DNA of 42,921 nt from a virus: positions 1 through 42,921 of the IMG/VR virus record IMGVR_UViG_3300046642_000183, one strand, 5' to 3'. The notes under the pieces were generated by a model that was not told the origin of the DNA, ran no database searches, and worked only from the letters and a program-made list of their open reading frames with translations. The position numbers and the translations under genes were made by a program. Shown here piece after piece: positions 17,317 through 25,763 of this stretch (the first letter of the stretch is position 1; each line of letters starts with the position of its first letter).

Positions 17317-20214
17317 ATGGCACTCGAGGACGCTGGCAGTTTCATATTCGGCGGCAGTACTGGACTGAGCTACGAGCAGCTCAAGCAGCGGCGCGCAATC
17401 GCGCAGGCGCTGGCGTCTCGGCAAGGCGGCTTTCCCAAGAACAAAGGCGAAGGCCTGACTTACTTGGGGCAGAGTATCGGCGAAGCGTTGTCGGACTTGG
17501 GATTGCAACGCCGCGAGGCCGAGGCTTTAAGGCGCAGCGGCGCGTTACGCAGCGGTGCTGGGGCGCCGGCAACAACCTACACGCCGTCGGAGCAGGCGCC
17601 ACCGGCAACACCACCGCCAGCATCACCGCCGCCCGCAAAAACCAGTGACGCCGGCGAGGGTGACACGCTGGCACCGGTGGTGGCGGCTAGCACGATGGAT
17701 ACGGACGAGGCGCCGACGACGTCAGTCGCAGGCTTCTCCGATACAGCGCCGGTGGCGCCTTGGCCAACAACTGTCGCTGCAACCAGCGAGCAGCCGTCTT
17801 TCAGTGACCGGTTTGCCGCGGCAACACCGCCACCAGTGCAGGACACGCCGCCAGCGTCAGTGCGCGATCGCATCGCGGCGCTCGTGCAGCCGGTGTCGCA
17901 GGATCCCAACGCGCCGGCGCCACTGACCGGCGGCAACAACGCAGTCAATGCTGACACCATGGCGTTGCCGCAGCTCGCCTCGATGCAGGCGAATGTGAAA
18001 CAGGCTGGCCCCGTGCCGGCGCCGGATGTGGCATTACCGCGCGGAGATCCGCGCACGACGAGCGGTGTCCGCGCCACGATGGAGGCGGCATTGTCGCGCG
18101 GCGGACAGTCGCCGGCGGCGATCAGCGGCATCGAGCGCAACGTGCGCGATGAGAGCAGCTTTGATCCGAACCTGCGCCACCCCGACCAGCCGGGATTTTC
18201 CGGCGAGGCGCGCTATGCGCACGGCCTCTACCAAGAGGGCGGTGACGAGTGGAACAACTACGTCAACTGGATCGACAAGAACGCGCCCGGGAGTGATTGG
18301 CGGGATCCCAACCTGCAGAGCAAGTTCCTGGCCGAGCGGCTGCAGGATCCACAGTACGCGCGCGCCAATGCGGAGATGAACCGGCCCGACACCTCGCCTA
18401 GCGGTGCGGCGATCTCTTTCCTGCAGGGCTATCTCAAGCCGGCGCCGCAATACATGGCGCAGCGCACCGAGCAGTACGCGCGCGAGAACAATGATCCGGC
18501 CTACGCGAACAAGCAGATCGCCCAGGGTGGCGACACCGGCAGTGCCACGGTCGGTGGTCGGGCCGGACCAAGCGGCCGCGAGGGCGGCGCACCGCCAGAA
18601 GACGCGCGCGACCTGGTGACCCAGGCCCTGCTTTCGCAGTCGCAGCAAAAACCGCAGGAGCAGGCTACCAGCGACGATTATCTGCCTGATGTCGTCGGAA
18701 TGACCAACCGCACAACCCTGCCGCAGCGGCCCACAGCGGCCCTTGGGAGGGCCGGTGTGCAGGGAGATGTATCTCTCCCCACCCTGCAGCCAATGGGCGC
18801 ACTGACGGGCGCGCCTACCCCCGCGGCAGGTACGCCGCCAGGTTCGCCGCCAGGCTCGCCGCAGGGTGGCGACCCGCGCGATGCGATCGCGGCCGCTATT
18901 GCAGCGCAGCAATCGCCTGATGTGCCGTTGGCAGATCCCACCGGCGCCGGTGCCGTGGCACCGATCGCTGCGCAGGGGCCGCAACCGACCATGACCGACA
19001 TTCAGCCGGCACCGGTCGGCGGGCCCGGTGACGTCCTGGCGCAAGCTGGTCCGCAAACTCCGCAGCAGCCCCCGCCACCGACATACGCGCAGCGTCCATC
19101 GCAGGATCTAATCCCGCCACAGGCGGGTGCGCCGCCGTTTCCCGATCCTGGCAGGCCGCCGACGCGGGCGCCCGACTTGGGTCCGTCGAAGAGCATGGAC
19201 TACTGGATGCAGAAGGCGACTGACCCGATGCTCAGTCCCGACGATCGGGCGTACGCACAGCAGAAGTATCAACAGGAAGACACCTTCCGGCAGCAGCGGC
19301 AGAAGGAGCAGGACGCCGACTACGCCAACCGGCTCTCGGTCTACAACGAGAACATCAAGGCGAAGCGTGAATATGAACTCAAAACACAGCAGCCTGAGTG
19401 GGCACTCGACCAGACGATCAAGCGACTGACGATCGAGAAAGACCAGGCCGAGCGCGCCAACGATCCCGTTGTGGCGCAACAGAAGCGTGTCGACTTGGAG
19501 AAGGCCAAGGCGGAACTGGCGAAGACGCGCCAAGGCCTCATTGCGACCGGTCAGCCTGGTCAGCAGCAGCCAGGGCAGCCGCCGCCGCAGCAAACCGATC
19601 CGGCGCTTGGCACACCGCAAAGTCCGCAGCGCAGCGGCACACCCAACGTGCCGCCCGTTCCGGCCGGCATTGCGCCGGAAAAATGGGCCGAGCTGCAAGC
19701 GCCCGTGCAAGTCGCCGCTGTCGAGGCCGTTCAGAAGGCGACGCCACAGTTCGATGATGCGATTAAAGCGATCCAACAGGCGCGGACGCATCCTGGCCGG
19801 GAATACGGCCTTGGTCCGGCCAGCAGCGTGACGACAAAATTCCCCGGCACTGACGCTTATGCCTTTGGCAAGATCAACGATCAGATGGTCGGCAAAACAT
19901 TCTTGACTGCATACAACACCCTTAAGGGCGGCGGTCAGATTTCAAACGTCGAAGGCGACAAGGCGCAGGTTGCACAGGCGCGAATTGATCCAAATCAAAA
20001 ACCTAAGGATTACGATGCGGCGTTGAATGATCTTGAGACGCAGCTGCGCCGTGATCTCGAGACGGCGCAACGCAAAGTCAACGCGCCGGTTACCGCGTGG
20101 CGCGCACAAGGAGACAATTCATCGTATGCGCCTGACATCGGCGAGCGGAAAGGCAACCACCAATATATCGGCGGCAATCCGCGCGATCCCATGAGCTGGA
20201 GAAAGATCCAGTGA
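17317..20214 (+). CDS. Large ejection protein with phage tail lysozyme domain
   Basis: A 965-residue protein, the largest in the genome. Residues about 250-390 match the phage-tail-lysozyme type (ISGIERNVRDESSFDPNLRH with a candidate catalytic Glu, then ARYAHGLYQEGGDEWNNYVN and LQSKFLAERLQDPQYARAN). This domain would cut peptidoglycan during DNA entry, as in T7 gp16 and similar ejection proteins. It is flanked by long Pro/Ala/Gln-rich disordered regions (60-240, 400-640, 745-800). The region 650-745 is a charged coiled coil, and the last 150 residues are helical and better conserved-looking. The protein is probably stored in the capsid and ejected. The next gene overlaps its stop (GTGA). Confidence 0.8.
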   Translation: MALEDAGSFIFGGSTGLSYEQLKQRRAIAQALASRQGGFPKNKGEGLTYLGQSIGEALSDLGLQRREAEALRRSGALRSGAGAPATTYTPSEQAPPATPPPASPPPAKTSDAGEGDTLAPVVAASTMDTDEAPTTSVAGFSDTAPVAPWPTTVAATSEQPSFSDRFAAATPPPVQDTPPASVRDRIAALVQPVSQDPNAPAPLTGGNNAVNADTMALPQLASMQANVKQAGPVPAPDVALPRGDPRTTSGVRATMEAALSRGGQSPAAISGIERNVRDESSFDPNLRHPDQPGFSGEARYAHGLYQEGGDEWNNYVNWIDKNAPGSDWRDPNLQSKFLAERLQDPQYARANAEMNRPDTSPSGAAISFLQGYLKPAPQYMAQRTEQYARENNDPAYANKQIAQGGDTGSATVGGRAGPSGREGGAPPEDARDLVTQALLSQSQQKPQEQATSDDYLPDVVGMTNRTTLPQRPTAALGRAGVQGDVSLPTLQPMGALTGAPTPAAGTPPGSPPGSPQGGDPRDAIAAAIAAQQSPDVPLADPTGAGAVAPIAAQGPQPTMTDIQPAPVGGPGDVLAQAGPQTPQQPPPPTYAQRPSQDLIPPQAGAPPFPDPGRPPTRAPDLGPSKSMDYWMQKATDPMLSPDDRAYAQQKYQQEDTFRQQRQKEQDADYANRLSVYNENIKAKREYELKTQQPEWALDQTIKRLTIEKDQAERANDPVVAQQKRVDLEKAKAELAKTRQGLIATGQPGQQQPGQPPPQQTDPALGTPQSPQRSGTPNVPPVPAGIAPEKWAELQAPVQVAAVEAVQKATPQFDDAIKAIQQARTHPGREYGLGPASSVTTKFPGTDAYAFGKINDQMVGKTFLTAYNTLKGGGQISNVEGDKAQVAQARIDPNQKPKDYDAALNDLETQLRRDLETAQRKVNAPVTAWRAQGDNSSYAPDIGERKGNHQYIGGNPRDPMSWRKIQ

Positions 20215-21611
20215 GTGAAGAGAGGCCGTGGGAAGATTTTCAAGACCCGCTAACCGCCTCAGCTCCGCCTACTGCGGCGCCGGCCGAGGCGGCGCCATGG
20301 GAGGCCTATACTGATCCGATCGCCGGTCCCGATAAGCCGCCACCACAGTTCAACCAACCCTTTGGCGAACTGAAACCTTACACGCCATCGCCATCCGAGC
20401 GGGTCGGCCAGTGGGCATCGGACCTATTTCGTGGCGCCGGCGCGGATCCGTACACGGCCGGAAAGTTTGGCCGCGGTGCGCGCGACGTCTTGGGGTTGAC
20501 ACCGGCCGGCCCGTTGATGGCGGGCGCCGATGTGCAGCACTACGCCGGTGAGGGCGATTACGGAAAAGCAGCTCTCAGCGCGGTAGGCGTGTTGCCTGGC
20601 ACCAGCCTGGCGCGCAGCGCGGTGGGTGAGGGCGTCAACGCGGCGACCAGGATCCCGCTTAACTTTGCCGAGAACCCTGCGCGCGAGGTGTTATCGGCGC
20701 CGACGAGCCAGCAGCTCCTGGACAAAGGCGCCAGCAGATTTGGCGAGTACCGCAATGCGCCGGTGGTCTACTCGCCGGACTCGATCGCGCAGCTCGCCAA
20801 CGACATGAAGGCCAAGCTTGCCTCGAGCGGCCAGTACGAAAAAGCAGCGCCGGTCACGCACGAGGCGATCGATGTCTTGCTCGACAAGACCAAGACCCGG
20901 CCACTGATCACGCCAGCGGACATCGATGAGTTTCGCCAAGCAACGAGCGCCGGCAGCAAGAAAGGCGAAAGCGGCGCCATGCAGGCGCGTTCGATGCTCT
21001 ACGATCATCTCGACAAGACCGGCAACGATGCCTTGCAGAAAGGCGTTGCCGATTACGCCGCCGGCAAACGCGGCAGCATTGTCGACACTATCTTGCGCAA
21101 GTCAGCCAACGCCTCTGATCCAGAACGCGCATTGACCAATCAGCTGCGCAGCACCGTCGAGAGCACGACGCAGCGCCCGCGTGGTTTCGTCCCAGAAGAG
21201 ATTGCTGCGCTCGATGCCGCAAAAACCGGATCTCGCGGGGTGCGCGCGCTCGAGGGCGGCGCCAACGCGCTCACCGGCGGTGGTGGGATTGTCGGCGCCT
21301 TGTCGCGTCTTACTCCAATCAGTACAGGCATGGCCTACCTTGGTCATGCTGTCGGTGGCCCGGTCGGTGGTGCTATCGGTTTTGCTTTGCCTGGTGCTAC
21401 TGCCAGCGGCATGCGCGCTGGCGCTGGTTCGTTGCGACGCGGCGCCGCTGAAGAGGCTGGCAATCTGGTACGGCAACGCTCGCCGATGTTTCGCGAGGCG
21501 CAGGCCGCTAGCGATGCTGATCCGCTCTATTACCCAGGAACACCAGCGCAAAACTTTGTCATGCGCAACGCGATTACGCAGGCGCTGATCAATCAGCAGG
21601 GGGGTCAGTAA
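20211..21611 (+). CDS. Internal virion/ejection protein with hydrophobic Gly-rich C-terminus
   Basis: A 466-residue protein with a GTG start overlapping the previous stop. The N-terminus repeats a short acidic/Trp motif (RPWEDFQDPLTA, APWEAYTDPIAG) seen in other phage ejection proteins. The middle is helical (SIAQLANDMKAKLASSGQYE). Residues about 345-415 are Gly/Ala-rich and hydrophobic (GGPVGGAIGFALPGATAS), able to insert in membranes. Together with the lysozyme protein upstream it probably forms the envelope channel used during infection. No enzymatic motif is visible. Confidence 0.65.
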   Translation: MSEERPWEDFQDPLTASAPPTAAPAEAAPWEAYTDPIAGPDKPPPQFNQPFGELKPYTPSPSERVGQWASDLFRGAGADPYTAGKFGRGARDVLGLTPAGPLMAGADVQHYAGEGDYGKAALSAVGVLPGTSLARSAVGEGVNAATRIPLNFAENPAREVLSAPTSQQLLDKGASRFGEYRNAPVVYSPDSIAQLANDMKAKLASSGQYEKAAPVTHEAIDVLLDKTKTRPLITPADIDEFRQATSAGSKKGESGAMQARSMLYDHLDKTGNDALQKGVADYAAGKRGSIVDTILRKSANASDPERALTNQLRSTVESTTQRPRGFVPEEIAALDAAKTGSRGVRALEGGANALTGGGGIVGALSRLTPISTGMAYLGHAVGGPVGGAIGFALPGATASGMRAGAGSLRRGAAEEAGNLVRQRSPMFREAQAASDADPLYYPGTPAQNFVMRNAITQALINQQGGQ

Positions 21612-22708
21612 TGCCGCGCGACGGTTCAAACGTCTATCATATCCCGGCCGGCACTCAGGGTATTCCCGATCAGTCGATCGAGAGTAACAAGTACAACATT
21701 TTCATCGCCGACGTTGAGCAGGATCTTAATATCCCGCGTCCAATCATCGCTGGCGGCACCGGCGCCACCAATGTCGATGACGCGCTCAACACAATGGGTG
21801 GTGAGAAGGCGTCACAGATCGTCACTAATTTCGATAGCCAGCTTTGGTATCCAGGATCGTTTTATGCGGCCAGCACCGCCACCAGCTCGCCAGTAGCCGG
21901 ACACGCTTTTGTCGGGTGGGTCTACAGTTCCGATCCGCCGGCCGTGCCGCCGGCCAATAACAACCTGGTGGTCGAGGCGCGCGACCAGAACGACACCGTT
22001 GTCCCCGGCAGCCTGTGGGTGCGCGAGAAGAAGGGCGGTGTGTGGGGACCGTGGACGAAACCGGCCGCAGCGCAGGCGCCGCTCGACAGCCCCGTGCTTA
22101 CAGGAGATCCTCAGGTGCCGACACCGGCATCGGGTGATCATGACAAGAGCATTGCTAATACGGAGTTCGTAGCAAACAGCCTCATCGCAATGGGAACGGT
22201 GCTGCAGACCAGCATCGACACCAAGGCGCCAATCAATTCGCCAGTACTGACCGGAGATCCGCAAGCGCCGGATCAGACAGCTGGTGATAATGACCAAAGC
22301 ATTGCCAACACCAAGTTCGTGAACGCTGCCATTGCCGCCGCGGCAACAGTTCACGCCACCGTTGCCGAATTTCGCGCCAACTCTGCGCCAACGCACGTTG
22401 TCGATGTCGGCACGGTGTGGGGGGCGGCTGCGCCGGTACTTCTGGTGAGTGGAGTAGCGCCAGATTTTTCGCTTGGTCTTGATTTTCAAATATCTGGTGG
22501 AGGGTCAGTTACGGTTGCAAATCCGGTCAATACGAAAGTAGGTCAGAAGGGTGTTTTCATGATTGTCGGTCCGACTGCTACTTGGGGGACTGCCTACAAG
22601 TTTGCCAATGGCATCAAGCCAACAACAACAGGCACTTGGAATGTTATTTCGTACATTGTCTGGGATGCCAGCAACATTCTCTGTTCAACGGCATCGGCAC
22701 TCAGTTAA
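21611..22708 (+). CDS. Tail fibre protein with SPVLTGDPQ repeats
   Basis: A 365-residue protein starting inside the previous stop (TAATG). The N-terminus (SNKYNIFIADVEQDLNIPRP followed by IIAGGTGATNVDDALN) is a classical fibre base. Residues about 155-240 hold two copies of the fibre repeat (SPVLTGDPQ.P....D.DKSIANTEFV), about 40 residues apart, typical of rigid trimeric tail-fibre shafts. The C-terminal 120 residues are beta-rich and may bind the adhesin encoded by the next gene. Function as a receptor-binding fibre is well supported by the repeats. Confidence 0.8.
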   Translation: MPRDGSNVYHIPAGTQGIPDQSIESNKYNIFIADVEQDLNIPRPIIAGGTGATNVDDALNTMGGEKASQIVTNFDSQLWYPGSFYAASTATSSPVAGHAFVGWVYSSDPPAVPPANNNLVVEARDQNDTVVPGSLWVREKKGGVWGPWTKPAAAQAPLDSPVLTGDPQVPTPASGDHDKSIANTEFVANSLIAMGTVLQTSIDTKAPINSPVLTGDPQAPDQTAGDNDQSIANTKFVNAAIAAAATVHATVAEFRANSAPTHVVDVGTVWGAAAPVLLVSGVAPDFSLGLDFQISGGGSVTVANPVNTKVGQKGVFMIVGPTATWGTAYKFANGIKPTTTGTWNVISYIVWDASNILCSTASALS

Positions 22709-23655
22709 TGCTCCCCGGTATTCAGGCAATGCTGATTGGAGGTCGGCCGCGGCCGGCAACGCAACAAGTCGCAGCGTGGGGCAGCGGCACGACGTGGACA
22801 GTCCCCGATAACTGGACTGACGACAAGAACGAGATCCACTGCATCGGCGGCGGAGGCGCAGGCGCAGGCGGGCAATCGGGCGGCGGTGGTGGTGGCGGCG
22901 CCTACTCCCGCGTTATCAATTGCATCCTCTTACCAAGATCTGTCGTCACCATCCGCATTGATGGCCCCGCTGGCTACACGCTGTTCATCAGGAGCGATGG
23001 CGCAACGCTGTGTCAGGCTGCTCCTGGCGCCGGCGGCAGCGGCAATTCTGGGGGCGCCGGCGGCAATGTCGCCAATGGCATTGGTGACGTGAAGTACAAC
23101 GGCGGCAATGGCGGCACCGGATATGGTGGCGCCTTTCAGGCTGCCGGCGGCGCAGGTGGTGGTGGTGCTGCTGGCCCCAATGGCGGCGGCGGTTTTGGCG
23201 GCAACAGCAGTAGCGTTAGTTACGCGGCACCAGGTGGCGGCGGCAATGGCGGTGGCGGCAGGGGTGGCGACAGTGCGCCGTCATACGTGTCCGGCGCTGG
23301 CGGCAACAATTACGCCGGCTACGGCGGCGGTGCGGCGATCGGTGGCTCTAATCTTGATGGCGGCCATGCTGGTAACCCGGGTGTCGATGGTGGCGGTGGT
23401 GGTGGAGCCGTCTGGGACAGTTACAACCATCCCAACAATGCTGGACAAGGCGGCACTGGCGGCAACGGTCCTGATTTCGGCCAAGCCAACCTTGGATCGG
23501 GTGGCGGTGGCGGTGGTGGTGCCAGCGGGTTTCTCGGATCTTCGTGGTACGGCGGCTATGGCGGCTATTACGGTGGGGGCGGTGGGGGCGGTGCTATATC
23601 CGGTCCCGGCGGTCCCGGCGCGCCAGGTTTGATCGTCGTTAAGTGGGGACCATGA
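22708..23655 (+). CDS. Glycine-rich tail adhesin
   Basis: A 315-residue protein. The start at 22708 overlaps the fibre stop (TAATG); ATG 22729 is an alternative. After a short head it has the phrase WGSGTTWTVPDNWTD, the beginning of the Gly-rich domain found in phage tail tips. From residue about 50 to the end it is extremely Gly-rich, with motif runs (GGGGAGAGGQSGGGGGGG; GNGGTGYGGAFQAAGG) and interspersed aromatics. Similar polyglycine proteins form type-II helix sandwiches that carry variable loops for receptor binding, as in T-even-type gp38 adhesins. The aromatic and charged islands between Gly runs are the likely specificity loops. Confidence 0.75.
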   Translation: MLPGIQAMLIGGRPRPATQQVAAWGSGTTWTVPDNWTDDKNEIHCIGGGGAGAGGQSGGGGGGGAYSRVINCILLPRSVVTIRIDGPAGYTLFIRSDGATLCQAAPGAGGSGNSGGAGGNVANGIGDVKYNGGNGGTGYGGAFQAAGGAGGGGAAGPNGGGGFGGNSSSVSYAAPGGGGNGGGGRGGDSAPSYVSGAGGNNYAGYGGGAAIGGSNLDGGHAGNPGVDGGGGGGAVWDSYNHPNNAGQGGTGGNGPDFGQANLGSGGGGGGGASGFLGSSWYGGYGGYYGGGGGGGAISGPGGPGAPGLIVVKWGP

Positions 23656-23954
23656 CCAGGGCGATCGCCACGATATTCGTGATCGTGCTGCTGGTCGGCA
23701 CCTTCCTCTACGCGCAAAGTGCAGCACCGCCGACACCGGTTTGCGTGACTGACGAGGACCGCGTCCACATTCGCGCGCAGGTTCTGGCGGCGATCGATGA
23801 TGCGTTTCGGGAAAACGTCGGACACCTGTTCACCGGTTGGCTCAAGGATCCGCACCAGCAGCCGGCGCGCGCCGCAGCCGGCATGCAGAGTTCTATTGTT
23901 GCGTATCAGCGCGCTCGCGTCGACGCGCTCAAGTGGTCGCCACAGAGTTGCTAG
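23652..23954 (+). CDS. Small exported or membrane-anchored protein (lysis-region)
   Basis: A 100-residue protein coupled to the adhesin gene (ATGA); a GTG at 23643 is a less likely start. Residues 4-23 form a hydrophobic segment (AIATIFVIVLLVGTFLYAQS), a signal anchor or signal peptide with a possible cleavage near AQS-AAPP. The rest is soluble and helical and contains two Cys. Directly upstream of the endolysin, it could be a spanin-like or anti-holin component, but no lipobox or spanin pair was seen. Function unassigned. Confidence 0.65.
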   Translation: MTRAIATIFVIVLLVGTFLYAQSAAPPTPVCVTDEDRVHIRAQVLAAIDDAFRENVGHLFTGWLKDPHQQPARAAAGMQSSIVAYQRARVDALKWSPQSC

Positions 23955-23963
23955 GAGGACGCC

Positions 23964-24560
23964 ATGTCGTTCAGTTACGGCACCATGTGGCCGCTCTACG
24001 CCCAGCAGTGGGATGCCATGGAGGCGATCGACGCCGATTGGGCGGCGATGTTCAAGGAGCTGGGGCAACACGCAATAAGTAATAAATCGCGCTACCAGGG
24101 CGTCGAGCGCGACACTGGCGTTCCCTGGATGATGATCGCGGCCATACATCGCAGGGAAAGCGATTGCGACTTCGATACTTATCTGGGGAACGGCGAGCCG
24201 CTTAACGAGGTCACCGAGCTGGTGCCGGCCGGCCGCGGGCCGTTTGACAGCTGGGAGGAGGGCGCGATCGACGCGCTCGAGTATGACGGGCTGACCGAGG
24301 TCACCGATTGGCGGCTGGAGAAAATGCTGTTTCACCTCGAGAAGTACAACGGCACCGGCTACTACAACAAAGGCCTGCCATCGCCCTATTTGTGGGCCGG
24401 CACGACAATCCAGGAGCCTGGCAAGTACGTGGCTGACGGCAAGTTCGATGCCGATACGATGGACCAACAGCCGGGATGCAGCGGCCTGCTGTATGCAGTA
24501 CACCGGTTGGATCCGCCGGCGCAGTACGAACGCGAAACGGCGGCGCCGGCCTGGATTTAA
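23964..24560 (+). CDS. Endolysin (lysozyme/transglycosylase-like)
   Basis: A 198-residue protein with TAGGAGGAC upstream of ATG, the strongest ribosome-binding site in the area. The segment VPWMMIAAIHRRESDCDFDTYLGNGEPL carries Glu65 in the phrase HRRES, as in lysozyme-like muramidases of phages in alphaproteobacteria. GRGPFDSWEEGAIDAL and YNKGLPSPYLWAGTT are further family-type phrases. It lacks a signal peptide, so release needs a holin; a candidate lies at 25113-25337. I am confident of a cell-wall hydrolase, less sure of the exact bond cut. Confidence 0.82.
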   Translation: MSFSYGTMWPLYAQQWDAMEAIDADWAAMFKELGQHAISNKSRYQGVERDTGVPWMMIAAIHRRESDCDFDTYLGNGEPLNEVTELVPAGRGPFDSWEEGAIDALEYDGLTEVTDWRLEKMLFHLEKYNGTGYYNKGLPSPYLWAGTTIQEPGKYVADGKFDADTMDQQPGCSGLLYAVHRLDPPAQYERETAAPAWI

Positions 24561-24568
24561 TTAAAAAA

Positions 24569-24598
24569 GCCGCGACGCCTGACAACGCCGCGGCCTTT
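24569..24598 (+). terminator. Possible intrinsic terminator after endolysin
   Basis: GCCGCG (24569-24574) pairs with CGCGGC (24589-24594), with a 14-base loop, followed by CTTTAA. An A-run precedes it, so read on the - strand it has a better T-tail (six T). It may act weakly in the + direction. Confidence 0.45.
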
Positions 24599-24708
24599 AA
24601 GGTTATGAGACGACCATCGGGGTGAAGGAGCCGCCCCACGAGGTGGTAATACCGTGAACCAGAAAAGGTTGCTGTACGGTGTCTGACACAGGCGAACCGC
24701 GCCCGGTA

Positions 24709-25107
24709 ATGTCGACGCTCACAACGAGTGCCTTCCCCGCCATCGGTGGCGATACAGCCGGCGACGGCTCGTTTCCGCAAGGCACCGAGGTCACGATCGT
24801 CGCCAGGGCGTACCCCGACTACGCCTTCACGCACTGGTCCTACATCAACGGCCTCGAGGCGAGCACCGACGCCTCCTACACATTCACGCTCACCACCAAC
24901 ACCGAGCTGGTCGCACACTTTGAATATGACAAGGCGGTGTTCGATCTCGTCAAGCTGACGCGGTGCGACAGCGAAGGCGTCCGCCAGCAGTCGGTCTGGG
25001 TGAACCCGGCGCACGTCATTTACGTTACCGTGCGGGCTGATGGCGTGACACACGTTTACTTGCGCGACGAGAAGGAAATGTTCGTCCTCGAGCGGCCACC
25101 GGAGTAA
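24709..25107 (+). CDS. InlB-type B-repeat protein with FlbD-like C-terminus
   Basis: A 132-residue protein from ATG 24709 (142 from GTG 24679; neither start has a good ribosome-binding site). Residues 1-75 follow the bacterial InlB B-repeat (Listeria-Bacteroides repeat) pattern: AFPAIGGDTAGDGSFPQGTE, then AYPDYAFTHWSYINGLE and TTNTELVAHFEYD. The last 55 residues (DLVKLTRC ... SVWVNPAHVIYVTV) recall the FlbD/SwrD small-protein fold. B-repeats are ubiquitin-like beta units in surface adhesins, so a copy between endolysin and holin candidate is odd. It could be a decoration protein or a lysis-region passenger. Confidence 0.65.
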   Translation: MSTLTTSAFPAIGGDTAGDGSFPQGTEVTIVARAYPDYAFTHWSYINGLEASTDASYTFTLTTNTELVAHFEYDKAVFDLVKLTRCDSEGVRQQSVWVNPAHVIYVTVRADGVTHVYLRDEKEMFVLERPPE

Positions 25108-25112
25108 TCGCC

Positions 25113-25337
25113 ATGATCGAAGCAATCATCTATGCGCTGATTTACATTTGCTTGCTGGCGTTGGTGATCTACTTGATCATCTGGGTACTGCAGACGGTGG
25201 CCGGCATTGCCCTGCCACCCAAGGTCGTCCAGATTATCTGGATCATTTTTGCCTTGGTCTGCATTCTCATTCTTGTGAGGTTACTTCTTCCTCACTCAGG
25301 GCGGCTCCTGGGAGGCGTGTTGCCGCTGCTGGTTTGA
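25113..25337 (+). CDS. Two-span small membrane protein, holin candidate
   Basis: A 74-residue protein with two hydrophobic spans, about residues 5-27 and 39-60, separated by a short loop (AGIALPPKVVQ). The sequence resembles a family of tiny membrane proteins frequent in proteobacterial genomes and phages, sometimes named after Thivi_2564. Its size, topology and position near the endolysin and just before the operon terminator make it the best holin candidate here. The role is inferred from context, as holins share little sequence. Confidence 0.65.
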   Translation: MIEAIIYALIYICLLALVIYLIIWVLQTVAGIALPPKVVQIIWIIFALVCILILVRLLLPHSGRLLGGVLPLLV

Positions 25338-25375
25338 CGCAGACGTCATGCGCTGCGATAGTGCGCCAGCTCCGT

Positions 25376-25386
25376 TGTGATGAACG
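25376..25386 (-). promoter_or_regulatory. Leader 11-mer GTTCATCACAA, copy A
   Basis: Exact copy on the - strand, followed by CGGAG as at the other copies, but no gene longer than about 17 codons starts after it. It may mark a lost gene or a small RNA. Confidence 0.5.
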
Positions 25387-25403
25387 AGCTGTGTTGTGAT
25401 CAG

Positions 25404-25441
25404 ACGCCACCGGCCTCAGCCCCCGGTGGCGTTTGTTTTTT
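25404..25441 (+). terminator. Strong intrinsic terminator of the late operon
   Basis: A perfect 10-bp stem, ACGCCACCGG (25404-25413) with CCGGTGGCGT (25423-25432), a 9-base loop and the tail TTGTTTTTT. It ends the + strand late block and separates it from the left-going genes on the right. Confidence 0.92.
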
Positions 25442-25457
25442 GACGTAGGTCAATGAA

Positions 25458-25562
25458 AAGCCGGCTTGCGCCGGCTTGATGGTGTGAGCCCCCGCGGGCC
25501 TGATGGCACCCCTCGCGAGGGGCTGGCTGGCGGCCGCTTATTCGGGGACTAGCGGCCGCCAG
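25458..25562. repeat. Three further hairpins in the convergent-gene gap
   Basis: After the terminator come AAGCCGGC-TTGC-GCCGGCTT (25458-25477), the palindrome CCCCTCGCGAGGGG (25509-25522) and a perfect 12-bp stem, 25527-25538 with 25551-25562 (CTGGCGGCCGCT/AGCGGCCGCCAG, 12-base loop). None has a T-tail. They probably insulate converging transcription or stop left-going transcripts. No gene is visible in 25338-25568. Confidence 0.75.
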
Positions 25563-25568
25563 TTGCAG

Positions 25569-25763
25569 TCAAGTCTCGCCGGGAATATTCCCGTGAGGCT
25601 CGTGCTCGCTGTTCCTGCGATTAACCCAGTTCTCGAGCGTGTTCTGGATCTCAGCAGCCAGGTCGTTGCGATCGACCTGGCTGTAAAAAACAAACTCGTC
25701 AGCGAGGACGATTTCAGCCAACTTGCGGCAGTCGTCCTCGAACGGTTTTTTTTCAGCTCCCAT
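25569..25763 (-). CDS. Small acidic hypothetical protein, 64 aa
   Basis: A 64-residue protein with the ATG immediately after the stop of the preceding gene (TAA-ATG) and AGGGGGTG at a workable distance upstream. It is helical and acidic (CRKLAEIVLADEFVFYSQVD, RNDLAAEIQNTLENWV). Last gene of the left-going block. No family recognised. Confidence 0.6.
   Translation of the reverse strand: MGAEKKPFEDDCRKLAEIVLADEFVFYSQVDRNDLAAEIQNTLENWVNRRNSEHEPHGNIPGET

Noticed and set aside
24603-24794. 63-codon open frame on the - strand ending just before a - strand terminator-like hairpin
   Set aside because: It overlaps the InlB-repeat gene on the opposite strand, has no ribosome-binding site and no recognisable domain. 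Its C-terminal look is probably the mirror of GC-rich coding sequence.
25404-25562. CRISPR array or IS end repeats
   Set aside because: The hairpins differ from each other in sequence and spacing. No repeated unit with regular spacers and no transposase gene are present in the window.
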